From positions 47,054 through 111,053 of the forward strand of contig JBAZVI010000010.1 in the NCBI GenBank assembly GCA_041660925.1: a stretch of DNA of 64,000 bases. Direction: 5' to 3'. The notes below the pieces were generated by a model, which had not been told where the DNA came from, did not search any database, and saw nothing but the letters and a program-made list of their open reading frames with translations. This document shows, in pieces, positions 7,750 to 18,650 of the stretch. Both the position numbers and the translations under genes were made by a program. The DNA comes from Elusimicrobiota bacterium. Lineage in GTDB: Bacteria; Elusimicrobiota; Elusimicrobia; UBA1565. Within the stretch, counting starts at the first letter, position 1, and the number at the start of each line of letters is the position of its first letter.

Positions 7750-8675
7750 GCCTGGGACTCCTCTCGCTGCTCAAGCCCGAGGATCCGCGCTGCTGCGACC
7801 TGCTCGGCGTGCTCGCCGGGGTCAAGCCCATGCTCCACGCGAGCGTGCGCGAGGAGGAGGCGCCGCGCTGGGACGCGCTCTGCCGGCGGCTCTCCCTGCG
7901 CCAGGCGCGACCGCTCATGCGCCCGGACCGGGGGACGGCCTTCCAGGACGGCGCGCGCATCGTCTTCGTCTCCCGCCGGGAGGGCGTCCTCAAGGCGGGC
8001 CTGCGCGCCTGGGCGCTGCCCCGCATCCCCGACAGCAACCGCGCGCTCGGGCGCCTGCTCGGCTATCCGGAGTGCTGCGTGCGCGCCTATCTGCGCTGGG
8101 CGCCGCGGCCGGGGAAGAAGGAGGAGGACCTCGTGCGCGCCCTCGCGGACCGCACCCCGCGGGCCGACGATCCCCTGCCCTTCCTCCTCAACGACCTCTT
8201 CACCTTCGCCTCCACCCCGCTGCGCGCGCAGAGGGGGGAGGACAAGCTCTACGCGCGCCTCGCGCGCGAGAACCGGGGGGAAGGGACGCTGGAGCGGGGC
8301 GTCGTCTCCTGGCACCCCTGCTCCTACCGCTGCGCGCCGAGCCTGCGCTCCGCGCGGGCCGTCTTCTCGCTCATGAAGCGCTTCTTCCCGGGCGACGCCC
8401 GGGCGCTGAGAGCGTTCCTGAGCCGGCCCGTGCTCTACTTCGACCGCTTCGCCTTCGCGGCGCTCGACGGCGCCCGCTTCTCGCGCGGGGAGCGCGGCGC
8501 CCGCGAGGTCCGCTTCTCTTCGGTCGGCGCTCCGCGGGCCCCGCTCCCGGCCGCCCTGCGGCGGCGCCTGGCCGGCGGGGAGCTTTCCGTCTCCCGCGGC
8601 GCCGTGCGCGCGGGAGGCCGCCGGCTGGCCGGGGCCCCGCTGCTGCTCGACTTCTCGGAGGGAACGGATGCCTGA
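7746..8675 (+). CDS. LGYPECC-motif protein A (DUF483-like)
   Basis: This 309-residue protein is the first of three paralogues in the operon. Shared blocks are CDLLGVLAGVKP (residues 18-29), LGYPECCVRAYLRW (Cys110, Cys111), PLPFLLNDLF and SWHPCSYRC. The CC pair and the later C-x3-C pair suggest a metal or Fe-S site. I believe the LGYPxCC motif is characteristic of the uncharacterised DUF483 family, but could not confirm this. No signal peptide or membrane segment is seen. Start and stop overlap both radical SAM neighbours (4 bp and 8 bp). This copy is the most divergent of the three. No enzymatic activity can be assigned. Confidence 0.7.
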   Translation: MSLGLLSLLKPEDPRCCDLLGVLAGVKPMLHASVREEEAPRWDALCRRLSLRQARPLMRPDRGTAFQDGARIVFVSRREGVLKAGLRAWALPRIPDSNRALGRLLGYPECCVRAYLRWAPRPGKKEEDLVRALADRTPRADDPLPFLLNDLFTFASTPLRAQRGEDKLYARLARENRGEGTLERGVVSWHPCSYRCAPSLRSARAVFSLMKRFFPGDARALRAFLSRPVLYFDRFAFAALDGARFSRGERGAREVRFSSVGAPRAPLPAALRRRLAGGELSVSRGAVRAGGRRLAGAPLLLDFSEGTDA

Positions 8676-9573
8676 CATCGCCCTCTGGCACCGCTGCAAC
8701 AACAACTGCGTGATGTGCACGAACCCCGACGAGTTCTTCGAGGCGGCGGGGAAGAGCTACACGCTGGCGCGCCAGCGCGAGAAGCTCGAGCGCTACCTCT
8801 CCGGGGAGTTCGACGTCTACTTCAAGAACACCCGGCTCGACGACTACTTCCTGCTCACGGGCGGGGAGCCGACGCTGCACCCGCAGGTCCTCGAGCTCAT
8901 GGCCTTCTTCCGGCGCCGCGCCGGCTCGCGCGAGCTGCGCGTGCTCAGCAACGGCCGGCGCTTCTGCTACCGCGACTTCACCGCCGAGTTCCTGCGACGC
9001 GCGGGACGGCCGCTGCTGACGGCGGTCGCGCTGCACGCGGCGACCGCGCGCGCCCACGACGCGGTGACCCGGGTGCGCGGGAGCTTCGCGCAGACCGCGG
9101 CGGGCCTGCGCAACCTCCTCGAGCTGCGCGGCCGCGGCCAGGAGGTCGAGGTCCGCGTCATCCTGCACGCGAAGACCCTGGCCGGCCTCCCCGCCCTGCT
9201 CCGCTTCCTGCGCCGGGGCTTCGGCGACCCCTCGGCGTACCGGCTCACGCTCATCTACTTCGAGGTGGAGGGGCAGTCGGAGAAGAACCTCCGGCGCCTC
9301 TTCGTCCCGCTCTCCCGCGTCGCGCGCGTCCTCGCGAAGCAGCGGGGCCTCCTGGCCGCCTTCCCGCGCCTGGAGCTCTACCATTTCCCGCTCTGCGTGC
9401 TTGCGGCGGAGCTGCGGCCGAACGCCCGCGTGACCCTGCCGCGCTCCGACCGCGTCTATCCGCCGGTCTGCCGGCGCTGCCCGGCGAAGAGCCGCTGCTT
9501 GGGACTGATGAAGTGGTACGAGGCGCTCCACGGCGACGGGGAGCTTTCCGCCTTGAAGAGAGGAGAAGCATGA
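8668..9573 (+). CDS. Radical SAM protein, operon subfamily 2
   Basis: This 301-residue protein has CNNNCVMC (Cys10, Cys14, Cys17) close to the N-terminus and LLTGGEPTLH. The C-terminal CRRCPAKSRCLGLMKWYE resembles its operon paralogues at 6838 and 12702. It starts 8 bases before the end of protein A and ends within the start of protein B, so the order is radical SAM / CC protein / radical SAM / CC protein. Substrate unknown. Confidence 0.85.
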   Translation: MPDIALWHRCNNNCVMCTNPDEFFEAAGKSYTLARQREKLERYLSGEFDVYFKNTRLDDYFLLTGGEPTLHPQVLELMAFFRRRAGSRELRVLSNGRRFCYRDFTAEFLRRAGRPLLTAVALHAATARAHDAVTRVRGSFAQTAAGLRNLLELRGRGQEVEVRVILHAKTLAGLPALLRFLRRGFGDPSAYRLTLIYFEVEGQSEKNLRRLFVPLSRVARVLAKQRGLLAAFPRLELYHFPLCVLAAELRPNARVTLPRSDRVYPPVCRRCPAKSRCLGLMKWYEALHGDGELSALKRGEA

Positions 9574-10541
9574 AGAAGGCCCTGCGACTCGCCGCGAAGA
9601 AGCTCGAGCTGCGCGACTACGACCCGCACCTCTGCGACCTCATGGGGGTGCTCGCCGGCGTGAAGCCGGTGCTCTACACCGACATCGTCCCCCGCGACGA
9701 GCGCTACATCCAGGACCTCTGCCGCGTCTTCAGCCTCCGCTACCGCCTGCCCGAGCGCGAGAAGGGCCGGCAGTTCCATGCGCAGCGCAAGACGATGGTG
9801 CTCATGGGGCGCCGGGACGAGGACCTCCGCGCCGCCGAGGAGAGCTGGCGCGGGCTCAACGAGCGCGACGCGAAGGTCTCGGCGAAGGCCAACATCGACT
9901 GGGGCGTACTGCTCGGCTACCCCGAGTGCTGCGTGAAGGCCTACCTGCGCTGGCGCACGGGCAGCGGCTGCGGCCGCCGCGGCGGGCACCTGGTGGGAGC
10001 CATCGCGGAGGAGACGCCCCTCGGAGGGCCGCTCCCCTTCCTCCTCAACAACGTCTTCAACTACTTCTCCCTCATCGGCGCCGGCGCCCGCGACGTCGAG
10101 CGCTACCGCCGCTTCATGCGGCTCAACCGCGACAAGGGGCTCGCCGTCTACAACGCGATCTCCTGGCACCCCTGCCAGTATCGCTGCAAGGAGAGCCTCT
10201 ACCGGGCCGGCGTCGTCTACGGGCTCATGCGCCACTACTTCCCGGCGTGGGCGGACGCGATGCGCGAGAAGCTCGCGCGGCCGATGCTCTGTCTGGGCAA
10301 GTACGAGTTCGCGGTGTTCTCGACGGCGCGCGCGCGCCGGACCTCCTCCGGCGGCCTCGAGGTCGAGGTCGGCGAGGTCGCGGAGCCGCGCTCGCTGCTC
10401 TCGGCGGCCTTCGCCTCGCGGCTCGTGCGCGCCGGCGGCTTCACCCTGAAGGGCGGCCGGCTGAGCGTGGCGGGGAAGAAGGTCCCGCTCTCGGAGCCGG
10501 CGTACTGGCTGGACTTCCGCGGCCTGCAGGGGGCCGATTGA
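9570..10541 (+). CDS. LGYPECC-motif protein B (DUF483-like)
   Basis: The ATG at 9570 has AGGAGA just upstream and overlaps the previous stop. The 323-residue product has CDLMGVLAGVKPVLYTD (from 22), LGYPECC (Cys120, Cys121), PLPFLLNNVFNYFSL, ISWHPCQYRC (His200, Cys202, Cys206) and KYEFAVF. It is closest to protein C, which shares the longer N-terminal block VLAGVKPVLYTD. Conservation of the paired cysteines in all three copies argues for a metal-binding or redox role; function unknown. It ends in the TTGA overlap with the prepilin-peptidase-like gene. Confidence 0.7.
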   Translation: MKKALRLAAKKLELRDYDPHLCDLMGVLAGVKPVLYTDIVPRDERYIQDLCRVFSLRYRLPEREKGRQFHAQRKTMVLMGRRDEDLRAAEESWRGLNERDAKVSAKANIDWGVLLGYPECCVKAYLRWRTGSGCGRRGGHLVGAIAEETPLGGPLPFLLNNVFNYFSLIGAGARDVERYRRFMRLNRDKGLAVYNAISWHPCQYRCKESLYRAGVVYGLMRHYFPAWADAMREKLARPMLCLGKYEFAVFSTARARRTSSGGLEVEVGEVAEPRSLLSAAFASRLVRAGGFTLKGGRLSVAGKKVPLSEPAYWLDFRGLQGAD

Positions 10542-11722
10542 AGGACGCCGCGCTCGACGCGGGGGTCCGCGCCGCCGCCGCCGTCCTCTTCCTCCTCTGG
10601 GGCTGGCGCGCCGCGCGCGAGGACCTCGCGACCAAGCGCATCCCCAACCGGAGGGTGCTCCAGGGCTTCGCCCTCTGCGGGGCTCTGCTCGCCTGGGAGC
10701 TCGCGCTCACGGGGCTGGGCAACGCCGGGCGCGTCGAGCGCTTCCTCCTCTGGAACTTCTACGGGGACTTCGCCCGGCACCTCTCGCTCTGCGTGGTCGG
10801 CGGGCTCACGCTCTGGGTGGGCGGGGTCTGGCCGGCCGGCGACGCGAAGCTCTTCATGGCCTGCGCGGCCCTGCTGCCGCTGCTCCGCCCGGACCTGCGC
10901 CTCTTCCCGCACTCCCTCTTCCTCGGCATCCTCGTCAACATCTTCATCCCCGCGGCCGTCGTGCTCTTCACGGCCGGGCTGCGGCACCGGGCGACGGCGC
11001 CCTCCGACGGGACCTCGCTGCTCTTCCGCGCGGGGAAGGCCTTCGCCGCATGGCGCGCGGCGGCGCCGGAGACGCTCAAGCAGGTCCCGGCGTACGCCGT
11101 CAACCTCGCCGCCATCTTCCTCGTCCAGGCGCTGCTCTCGGAGGCGATGAGCGGCGGGCTCGCCCGCGTGCTGCGCCGCCCCACGCTCCTCTATTTCCTC
11201 CTCTTCTTCCTCTGGGAGCGCGCCTCCGTCTGGCTGCGCGACCGCCGCGCGGCCCGGGCCTCGCTCGTCCTGCTCGCCGTCTACCTGCTCTCCGCGTGGC
11301 TGCGCGAGCCGCGCCTGCTGGGCGTGCTGGGACTCTCGCTCGTGCGGATGCTCGAGTTCAGCCTCTTCTTCTTCCTCGGCCGCGTCGTCATCTCCGCCAT
11401 CCTCGAGGGGCGCGCGACGCGCTGGATCATGCCCGAGGACCTGCGGCCGGGGATGGTGCTCACCCCGCGTCAGCTCGACATCCTTCGCTCCGACGAGGAC
11501 TTCTTCGCCGAGCACTTCGAGCCCCTCTTCGTGGAGGGGGTCACCGAGGAGCAGGCCGCGGCGCTGCGCCAGTGGATGGCGACCCATCCGGTGAAGGACG
11601 CGCGCGTCGAGGTCAGCGAGGGGGAGCCCTTCGGGCTCTGGATCGTCGTCGGCTCGGCGCTCACCCTCCTGCTGGGCGGGGACCTGATCGGGCCGCTGCG
11701 GCGGCTGCTGGGGGGCGCGTGA
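10538..11722 (+). CDS. A24-family prepilin-peptidase-like membrane protein
   Basis: The start is taken as TTG at 10538 because it overlaps the previous stop by four bases, the rule in this operon. The 394-residue protein has about eight hydrophobic segments. Two aspartates stand where A24 aspartyl proteases have theirs: Asp29 in REDLATKRIPN and Asp102 in GDAKLF, so the catalytic pair is present. The N-terminal methylation domain of PilD is absent, as in TadV/FlaK-type enzymes. The C-terminal third (residues about 300-370) is soluble and unlike other A24 proteins I know (MPEDLRPGMVLTPRQLDIL). A role in cleaving a pilin-like or other exported substrate is likely, but no pilin gene is adjacent. 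Confidence 0.75.
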   Translation: MKDAALDAGVRAAAAVLFLLWGWRAAREDLATKRIPNRRVLQGFALCGALLAWELALTGLGNAGRVERFLLWNFYGDFARHLSLCVVGGLTLWVGGVWPAGDAKLFMACAALLPLLRPDLRLFPHSLFLGILVNIFIPAAVVLFTAGLRHRATAPSDGTSLLFRAGKAFAAWRAAAPETLKQVPAYAVNLAAIFLVQALLSEAMSGGLARVLRRPTLLYFLLFFLWERASVWLRDRRAARASLVLLAVYLLSAWLREPRLLGVLGLSLVRMLEFSLFFFLGRVVISAILEGRATRWIMPEDLRPGMVLTPRQLDILRSDEDFFAEHFEPLFVEGVTEEQAAALRQWMATHPVKDARVEVSEGEPFGLWIVVGSALTLLLGGDLIGPLRRLLGGA

Positions 11723-12705
11723 AGACCGAGCTGGCCAAGGTCCCTCTGCGGCCGCAGGACCCGCACCTCTGCGACCTCTTCGGGGTGCTCGCGGGGGTCA
11801 AGCCCGTCCTTTATACGGACGTGCTGCCTTCGGAGGAGGTCTACATCCGCGACCTCTGCCGGGCGCTGGGGCTGCGCTGGCTCAAGCCGGAGCGGCCGTC
11901 CGGGAAGCATTTCCACTTCCAGAAGAAGGCCATGTTCCTCGTGGGACGCCGCGCGGGGGACCTCGCGGCGGCGGCGCGCTGCTGGCGGGGACTGCTCGCG
12001 CCCCCGGCCGGCGGGCCGCGGGGACCGAGCGCGTCTTTGCGCAACAACTTCGACTGGGGCTGCTGGCTCGGCTACCCGGAATGCTGCGTGCGCGCCTACC
12101 TGCGCTGGCGCGACGAGCGCGACGCCGGCGCGGCGAGCGCCGACCTGGTGCGCGCGACCGCCGAGGCCACCCCCGCGGGAGGGCCGCTCCCCTTCCTGCT
12201 CAACGACGTGTTCAACCACTTCTCGCTGCTCTCGACGGCCGCCCGCGCTCAGGACAAGCGGCGCTACGAGCGCTTCATCGCCCTCAACCGCGGCCTCATG
12301 CTGCCCTCGCTCAACGCCGTCTCCTGGCATCCGTGCACCTACCGCTGCGAGGAGAGCCTCTATAAGGCCGGCGTCGTCTACGGCCTCATGCGCCGCTACG
12401 CGCCGGACTGGGCGCGGCGCATCCGCGAGGGGCTGGCGCGGCCCGTGCTCCACTTCGGGAAGTACGAGTTCGCGGTCTTCGAGGACGCGCGCTCGCGCCG
12501 GGGCCCCGCCGGGGCCCTGCGTGTCCGGGCCGGGAAGCTGCGCGCTCCGCGCTCGCTGCTCTCCCCGGGGCTGCGGACGCGGCTGACACGCGCAGGGGGC
12601 TTCGAACTCCGCGCCGGGGCGCTCGTCGTCGGCGGCAAGGCGGTCGCGCGGCCGGAGCCGCCGCTCTGGCTCGACTTCCGCGGGACCCAGGGGTGCGTCG
12701 CATGA
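11719..12705 (+). CDS. LGYPECC-motif protein C (DUF483-like)
   Basis: The GTG at 11719 overlaps the peptidase stop; the product has 328 residues. It repeats the blocks of proteins A and B: CDLFGVLAGVKPVLYTD, WLGYPECCVRAYLRW (Cys122, Cys123), PLPFLLNDVFNHFSL, VSWHPCTYRC and KYEFAVFED. It is followed with a 4-base overlap by the last radical SAM gene, so again a CC protein is next to a radical SAM enzyme. Function unknown. Confidence 0.7.
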   Translation: MKTELAKVPLRPQDPHLCDLFGVLAGVKPVLYTDVLPSEEVYIRDLCRALGLRWLKPERPSGKHFHFQKKAMFLVGRRAGDLAAAARCWRGLLAPPAGGPRGPSASLRNNFDWGCWLGYPECCVRAYLRWRDERDAGAASADLVRATAEATPAGGPLPFLLNDVFNHFSLLSTAARAQDKRRYERFIALNRGLMLPSLNAVSWHPCTYRCEESLYKAGVVYGLMRRYAPDWARRIREGLARPVLHFGKYEFAVFEDARSRRGPAGALRVRAGKLRAPRSLLSPGLRTRLTRAGGFELRAGALVVGGKAVARPEPPLWLDFRGTQGCVA

Positions 12706-13652
12706 GCGCCGCGCGGGTCAAGAAGGTCGTCGTCTTCACCGACTACCGCTGCAACAACCGCTGCGTCTTCTGCATCGACGCCTGCAAGCGGGACCTCCCC
12801 GCGCGCGGGACGAAGGAGGTGCTCCGGGACGTCTACCGCGCCGCCCGCGAGGGGGCCGGCTATCTCGAGCTCATCGGCGGCGAGGCGCCCATCCGGCCGG
12901 ACTTCCTCCAGCTCGTACGCACCGCCCGCCGGCTCGGCATCCCGAAGATCGTCACCGCGACCAACGGGCGGGCCTTCGCGCTGCGCTCCTTCGCCGGGGC
13001 GGCCGTGCGCGCGGGGCTCACCGACGTGATGTTCTCCCTGCACGGCGACACCGCGGCGGTCCACGACCGGGCGACGCGCAGCCCGGGAAGCTTCCGCCAG
13101 CTCCTCGCGGGCATCGCGAACCTGCGTCGGCTCGGCTTCAGTCGCATCCACGGCAACACCACGGTCTATAAAGGGAACCTCGCGCGGGTGCCGGCGATCG
13201 CCCGACTCTACGCGCGCCTGGGCGTCGAGTTCGTGGAGTACATCTTCGTCGACCCCACCTACGGAGGGGCCCACGACGACTTCGCGCGCCTCGTCCCGCG
13301 CATCTCCCGGGCGGCCCCGCGCATGCGCTCGGCGCTCGAGGTCGGCCGCCGGGCCGGGTACCGGGAGTGGCTGGTCCGCTACGTCCCGCTCTGCCACTTC
13401 CAGGGCTGGGAGGAGCAGGTCAGCGAGCGGGTCGAGCGCCGCCTCTTCCACACCCGGCACTGGGCGCCGGATTTCCGCAACGAGGACGTGAGCTCCTCCC
13501 GGGCCCGGATCGCCCGGCGCAAGCCTCCGCGCTGCCGCCCCTGCGCTCTATACAAGGAATGCGAGGGCATCTGGACCGAGTACCTGCGCCGCTACGGTGA
13601 CGCCGAACTCCACCCGGTCTTGAAGTCCAAGCGCGCTAAAAAGCAAATATAA
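12702..13652 (+). CDS. Radical SAM protein, operon subfamily 3
   Basis: The ATG at 12702 overlaps the preceding stop (ATGA), giving 316 residues; an upstream ATG at 12693 is also in frame. Cys17, Cys21 and Cys24 are in YRCNNRCVFC. The SAM-binding GGEP is altered to IGGEAPIRP. The C-terminus has CRPCALYKECEGIWTEY, matching the other two subfamily members. It closes the operon and is followed by a candidate terminator. Confidence 0.85.
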   Translation: MSAARVKKVVVFTDYRCNNRCVFCIDACKRDLPARGTKEVLRDVYRAAREGAGYLELIGGEAPIRPDFLQLVRTARRLGIPKIVTATNGRAFALRSFAGAAVRAGLTDVMFSLHGDTAAVHDRATRSPGSFRQLLAGIANLRRLGFSRIHGNTTVYKGNLARVPAIARLYARLGVEFVEYIFVDPTYGGAHDDFARLVPRISRAAPRMRSALEVGRRAGYREWLVRYVPLCHFQGWEEQVSERVERRLFHTRHWAPDFRNEDVSSSRARIARRKPPRCRPCALYKECEGIWTEYLRRYGDAELHPVLKSKRAKKQI

Positions 13653-13679
13653 CGCTCATTTTGCGTTTGGCTCCCGCTC

Positions 13680-13710
13680 ACGCGGCTGAAAACGCGTTTT
13701 ATTGTTTTTT
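13680..13710 (+). terminator. Candidate terminator of the radical SAM operon
   Basis: A short stem ACGCG/CGCGT (13680-13684, 13693-13697) with an 8-base loop is followed by TTTATTGTTTTTT. The stem is short but the T-tract is strong and lies 28 bases after the last stop codon. Confidence 0.5.
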
Positions 13711-13820
13711 CGCTGAAAAGCGAGTCTTCCCGTCGGAGAAAGGCCCCCGGAGGCCTCCAAAATTTATATCATGAGACCTCGTAAACAGGGCTCCGGCCCT
13801 ATCTTGGAGGAGTAAACCTC

Positions 13821-16001
<2,181 letters not shown>

Positions 16002-16025
16002 TTGGGACTCCTTTCCTTCCTTAAC

Positions 16026-16059
16026 TCCCCTTCCCGCGGGAAGGGGGAGGGGAAGGGGG
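16026..16059. repeat. GC-rich REP-like palindrome
   Basis: CCCCTTCCCGCGGGAAGGGG is self-complementary and followed by a purine-rich tail (GAGGGGAAGGGGG). Related sequences are at 18496-18530, 24888-24942, 60210-60280 and 60648-60684. Confidence 0.5.
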
Positions 16060-16089
16060 AATGGCCGGACCTGATCCGCAAGGAGACGC

Positions 16090-18204
16090 TTGCCCCACCG
16101 CTTCAAGGACGAGTGGCTCGTTCGCGCGGCCCTGACCCTTCCCGGGATGAACGGGAAGGAGCTCGAGTGCATGCGCGAGAGCGGCAAGCCCTGGCTGGCC
16201 CACCTGATCATCGAGGCGGGGCGCGCCTCTCCCGACGAGCTCCTGAAGGCCGTTCAGTCGGTGCATTGCGTCGATTCCGCCGACCCCGGCCCGGGAGAGA
16301 TCGACAAGATGGCGCTCGGGCTCATCCCCGAGAAGGTCTGTCGGGCCCGGACGGTCCTGCCCTATCGCGCTCACGGCGACTCCATCGAGGTCCTGACCTG
16401 CGCCCCCATCGACATGGACCTGCTGCAGGACGTGCAGGCGGTCTGCGGGCGTCAGCCGCGCGCCCTCTATGTCCTGCCCGAGCGGCTGCTCGCGCTCATC
16501 GACGGGGTCTATAAAGGAGATTCCGTCGTCTTCGAGCTGCTCAAGCGGGTCGAGGAGAAGGACAAGGTCGAGGTCGTCGACGCGGTCCAGGCGGCCGCCG
16601 GGGCGGAGTCCCCGGTCATCCGGCTCGTCGACTCCCTCATCGCCCGCGCCGTGCGCATGGGCGCTTCCGACATCCACGTCGAGCACGAAGAGACCTCGAG
16701 CGTCGTGCGCATGCGCGTCGACGGGATCCTGAAGACGGTGCTGACGCTCCCGCGCGTCCTCGCCGCCGGGGCCGTGGTCTCGCGCATCAAGATCATGGCG
16801 AACCTCGACGTGGCCGAACACCAGCAGCCCCAGGACGGGCGGGCCAAGCTGCGCGTGGGCGGCGTCGACATCGGCCTGCGCGTCTCGACTCTGCCGACGA
16901 CCTGGGGCGAGAAGGTCGTGCTGCGCGTCCTCGACCGGCGCACGGCCGAGGTCCCGCTCGGGAAGCTGGGTCTGCGGCCCGACCTCATCGAGCGCCTCAA
17001 GAAGCTGCTCGCACTGCCTCAAGGCCTCCTCTTCGTGACCGGCCCGACCGGCTCGGGCAAGACCACGACGCTCTACTCCATCCTCAGCTCCATGAAGACG
17101 GGCGACACGAACATCGTGACGGTCGAGGACCCCGTCGAGTACCGGCTCGAGGGGATCAACCAGGTCCAGGTCAACGAGAAGCGCGGCCTGACCTTCGCCG
17201 GCATCCTGCGCTCCGTGCTGCGCCAGGACCCCGACATCATCCTCGTCGGCGAGGTCCGCGACCATGAGACGGCCGACATCGCGCTGCAGGCGGCGCTGAC
17301 CGGGCACGTCGTCCTCTCCTCGCTGCACACCAACGACGCCGTCGGCGCCGTCCCGCGCCTCGCGGACATGGGCGCCGAGCGCTTCAAGATCGCCTCGGGC
17401 CTCGTCGGGGTGCTCGCCCAGCGCCTCGTGCGCCGGCTCTGTCCCGACTGCCGGACGAAGGGCGACCCGTCGAAGCTCGACGCGGACCTGCGAGCGCTCA
17501 TGGAGAAGTGGAAGATCGCGCCCGCCTTCATGGAGGCGAAGGGCTGCCTCAAGTGCGATTTCTCCGGTTATAAGGGACGCCTGCCGCTCCTCGAACTCTT
17601 CGAGGTCGACGCCGGGATGCGTGAGAAGATCTCCGTCGGGATGAGCGAGGGGGCGCTGCGTCAGGAAGCGCTGAATTCGGGGATGCTCTCGCCTTTGAGC
17701 CGCGACGCCGCCTGGCATGTCGCCGGCGGCGACACCTCCGTCGTGGAGGCGCTGCCGTTCCTCGGTCTTGAAGCGTCGCGGCCTTCTGAAGCGAAGGCGC
17801 CGGCGGAGTCCGCTCCGGTGCCGTCCCTCAAGAAGCGCGTGCTCGTCGCCGACGACGATGCGGTCGTGCGCGTGATCATGCGGCAGGTCCTCGTCAAGGA
17901 GGGCTACGAGGTCGAGGAGGCCGTCGACGGAGTGAAGGCCCTCGAGCGCGTCGCGGCCTGGCAGCCGGACCTGCTCGTCTGCGACCTCAACATGCCGAAC
18001 CTCGACGGCTTCGGCGTCATCCGCAGCGTGCGCGAGAACCTCGGCCGCGGCGACCTGCCCATCATCGTGATGACCGCCGAGACCGACGACCGCAGCCAGG
18101 AGACGGCCCTCGCGCTCGGCGCCGACGACTACATCGTCAAGCCGACGAAGCCGCCCATCATCCTCGCCCGCATCCGCGGGATCTTTCGGCGCTTAGAGAA
18201 ATAG
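16090..18204 (+). CDS. pilB: PilB/GspE-type assembly ATPase fused to a receiver domain
   Basis: The TTG start has AAGGAG 5 bases upstream. The 704-residue protein has a MshEN-like N-terminus (1-140), then the secretion ATPase core: Walker A GPTGSGKTT (318-326), Walker B region DPDIILVGEVRD (about 380-391) and a zinc site CPDC/CLKC (451-454, 486-489). It ends with a complete receiver domain (about 582-700: Asp588-590, phosphoacceptor Asp632, Lys684). The ATPase should power type IV pilus or type II secretion assembly; the C-terminal receiver is not standard and suggests direct phosphorelay control. No other pilus genes flank it; the A24 peptidase at 10538 may belong to the same machinery. Confidence 0.85.
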   Translation: MPHRFKDEWLVRAALTLPGMNGKELECMRESGKPWLAHLIIEAGRASPDELLKAVQSVHCVDSADPGPGEIDKMALGLIPEKVCRARTVLPYRAHGDSIEVLTCAPIDMDLLQDVQAVCGRQPRALYVLPERLLALIDGVYKGDSVVFELLKRVEEKDKVEVVDAVQAAAGAESPVIRLVDSLIARAVRMGASDIHVEHEETSSVVRMRVDGILKTVLTLPRVLAAGAVVSRIKIMANLDVAEHQQPQDGRAKLRVGGVDIGLRVSTLPTTWGEKVVLRVLDRRTAEVPLGKLGLRPDLIERLKKLLALPQGLLFVTGPTGSGKTTTLYSILSSMKTGDTNIVTVEDPVEYRLEGINQVQVNEKRGLTFAGILRSVLRQDPDIILVGEVRDHETADIALQAALTGHVVLSSLHTNDAVGAVPRLADMGAERFKIASGLVGVLAQRLVRRLCPDCRTKGDPSKLDADLRALMEKWKIAPAFMEAKGCLKCDFSGYKGRLPLLELFEVDAGMREKISVGMSEGALRQEALNSGMLSPLSRDAAWHVAGGDTSVVEALPFLGLEASRPSEAKAPAESAPVPSLKKRVLVADDDAVVRVIMRQVLVKEGYEVEEAVDGVKALERVAAWQPDLLVCDLNMPNLDGFGVIRSVRENLGRGDLPIIVMTAETDDRSQETALALGADDYIVKPTKPPIILARIRGIFRRLEK

Positions 18205-18213
18205 CCGTTTTCC

Positions 18214-18493
18214 TAAGAGCACCTAAAATAGCCTGGGGCGGCCTTGGCGGGGCCGAGTTTGGCCCGAATGCGCGGCGTCCGCGGCGCGGGCATACCCGAA
18301 GGTATGTACGCGTCGCGGCAACAACGCAGGCGGGTCGAAATCGGCCCCGCCCGAAGGGAAGCCCCGATATAGGGCCGATACCATTGTTGGGCCGCCGGGT
18401 ACATAGCGCTGCGGCTATGCCCCCGGCATCCCGTCGCGGTCTCGACCCTATCTCGGGGCTTCCAAGGCCACCCCAGGTTATTTTAGGTGCTCT
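18214..18493. mobile_element. MITE-like element with nested palindromes
   Basis: The ends 18216-18247 and 18462-18493 are inverted copies with two mismatches in 32 (AGAGCACCTAAAATAGCCTG at the tip). A TA precedes the left end. Inside are a second inverted pair (GGAAGCCCCGATATAGGG near 18358 against CCCTATCTCGGGGCTTCC near 18446) and small hairpins such as CATACCCGAAGGTATG. No protein is encoded. It fills most of the gene-free stretch 18205-18650; the rest is purine-rich sequence and a GGAATCCGC hairpin at the end of the cyclase gene. Confidence 0.75.
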
Positions 18494-18495
18494 GC

Positions 18496-18530
18496 TCCCC
18501 TTCCTGCGGGAGGGGGAAGGGGGAGGGGGG
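18496..18530. repeat. GC-rich REP-like palindrome
   Basis: CTCCCCTTCCTGCGGGAGGG plus a GAAGGGGGAGGGG tail, like the copy at 16026. It abuts the right end of the element at 18214-18493. Confidence 0.45.
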
Positions 18531-18650
18531 ATTTCTGTTGTCGAAGATTCCCTCCACCCTGCCCTATCCGCCGCCTGCCGCGCCGGGACATGGAGGCAGC
18601 GGGAGTGGGGAGGGGGGGCGGAGGGGATTCCCTAACTCTCAGGGAATCCG

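Noticed and set aside
13771..13815. A 14-codon frame ending just before glgP as a possible leader peptide.
   Set aside because: It has no ribosome-binding site and no regulatory codon pattern; the overlap with AGGAG is explained by the glgP ribosome-binding site.
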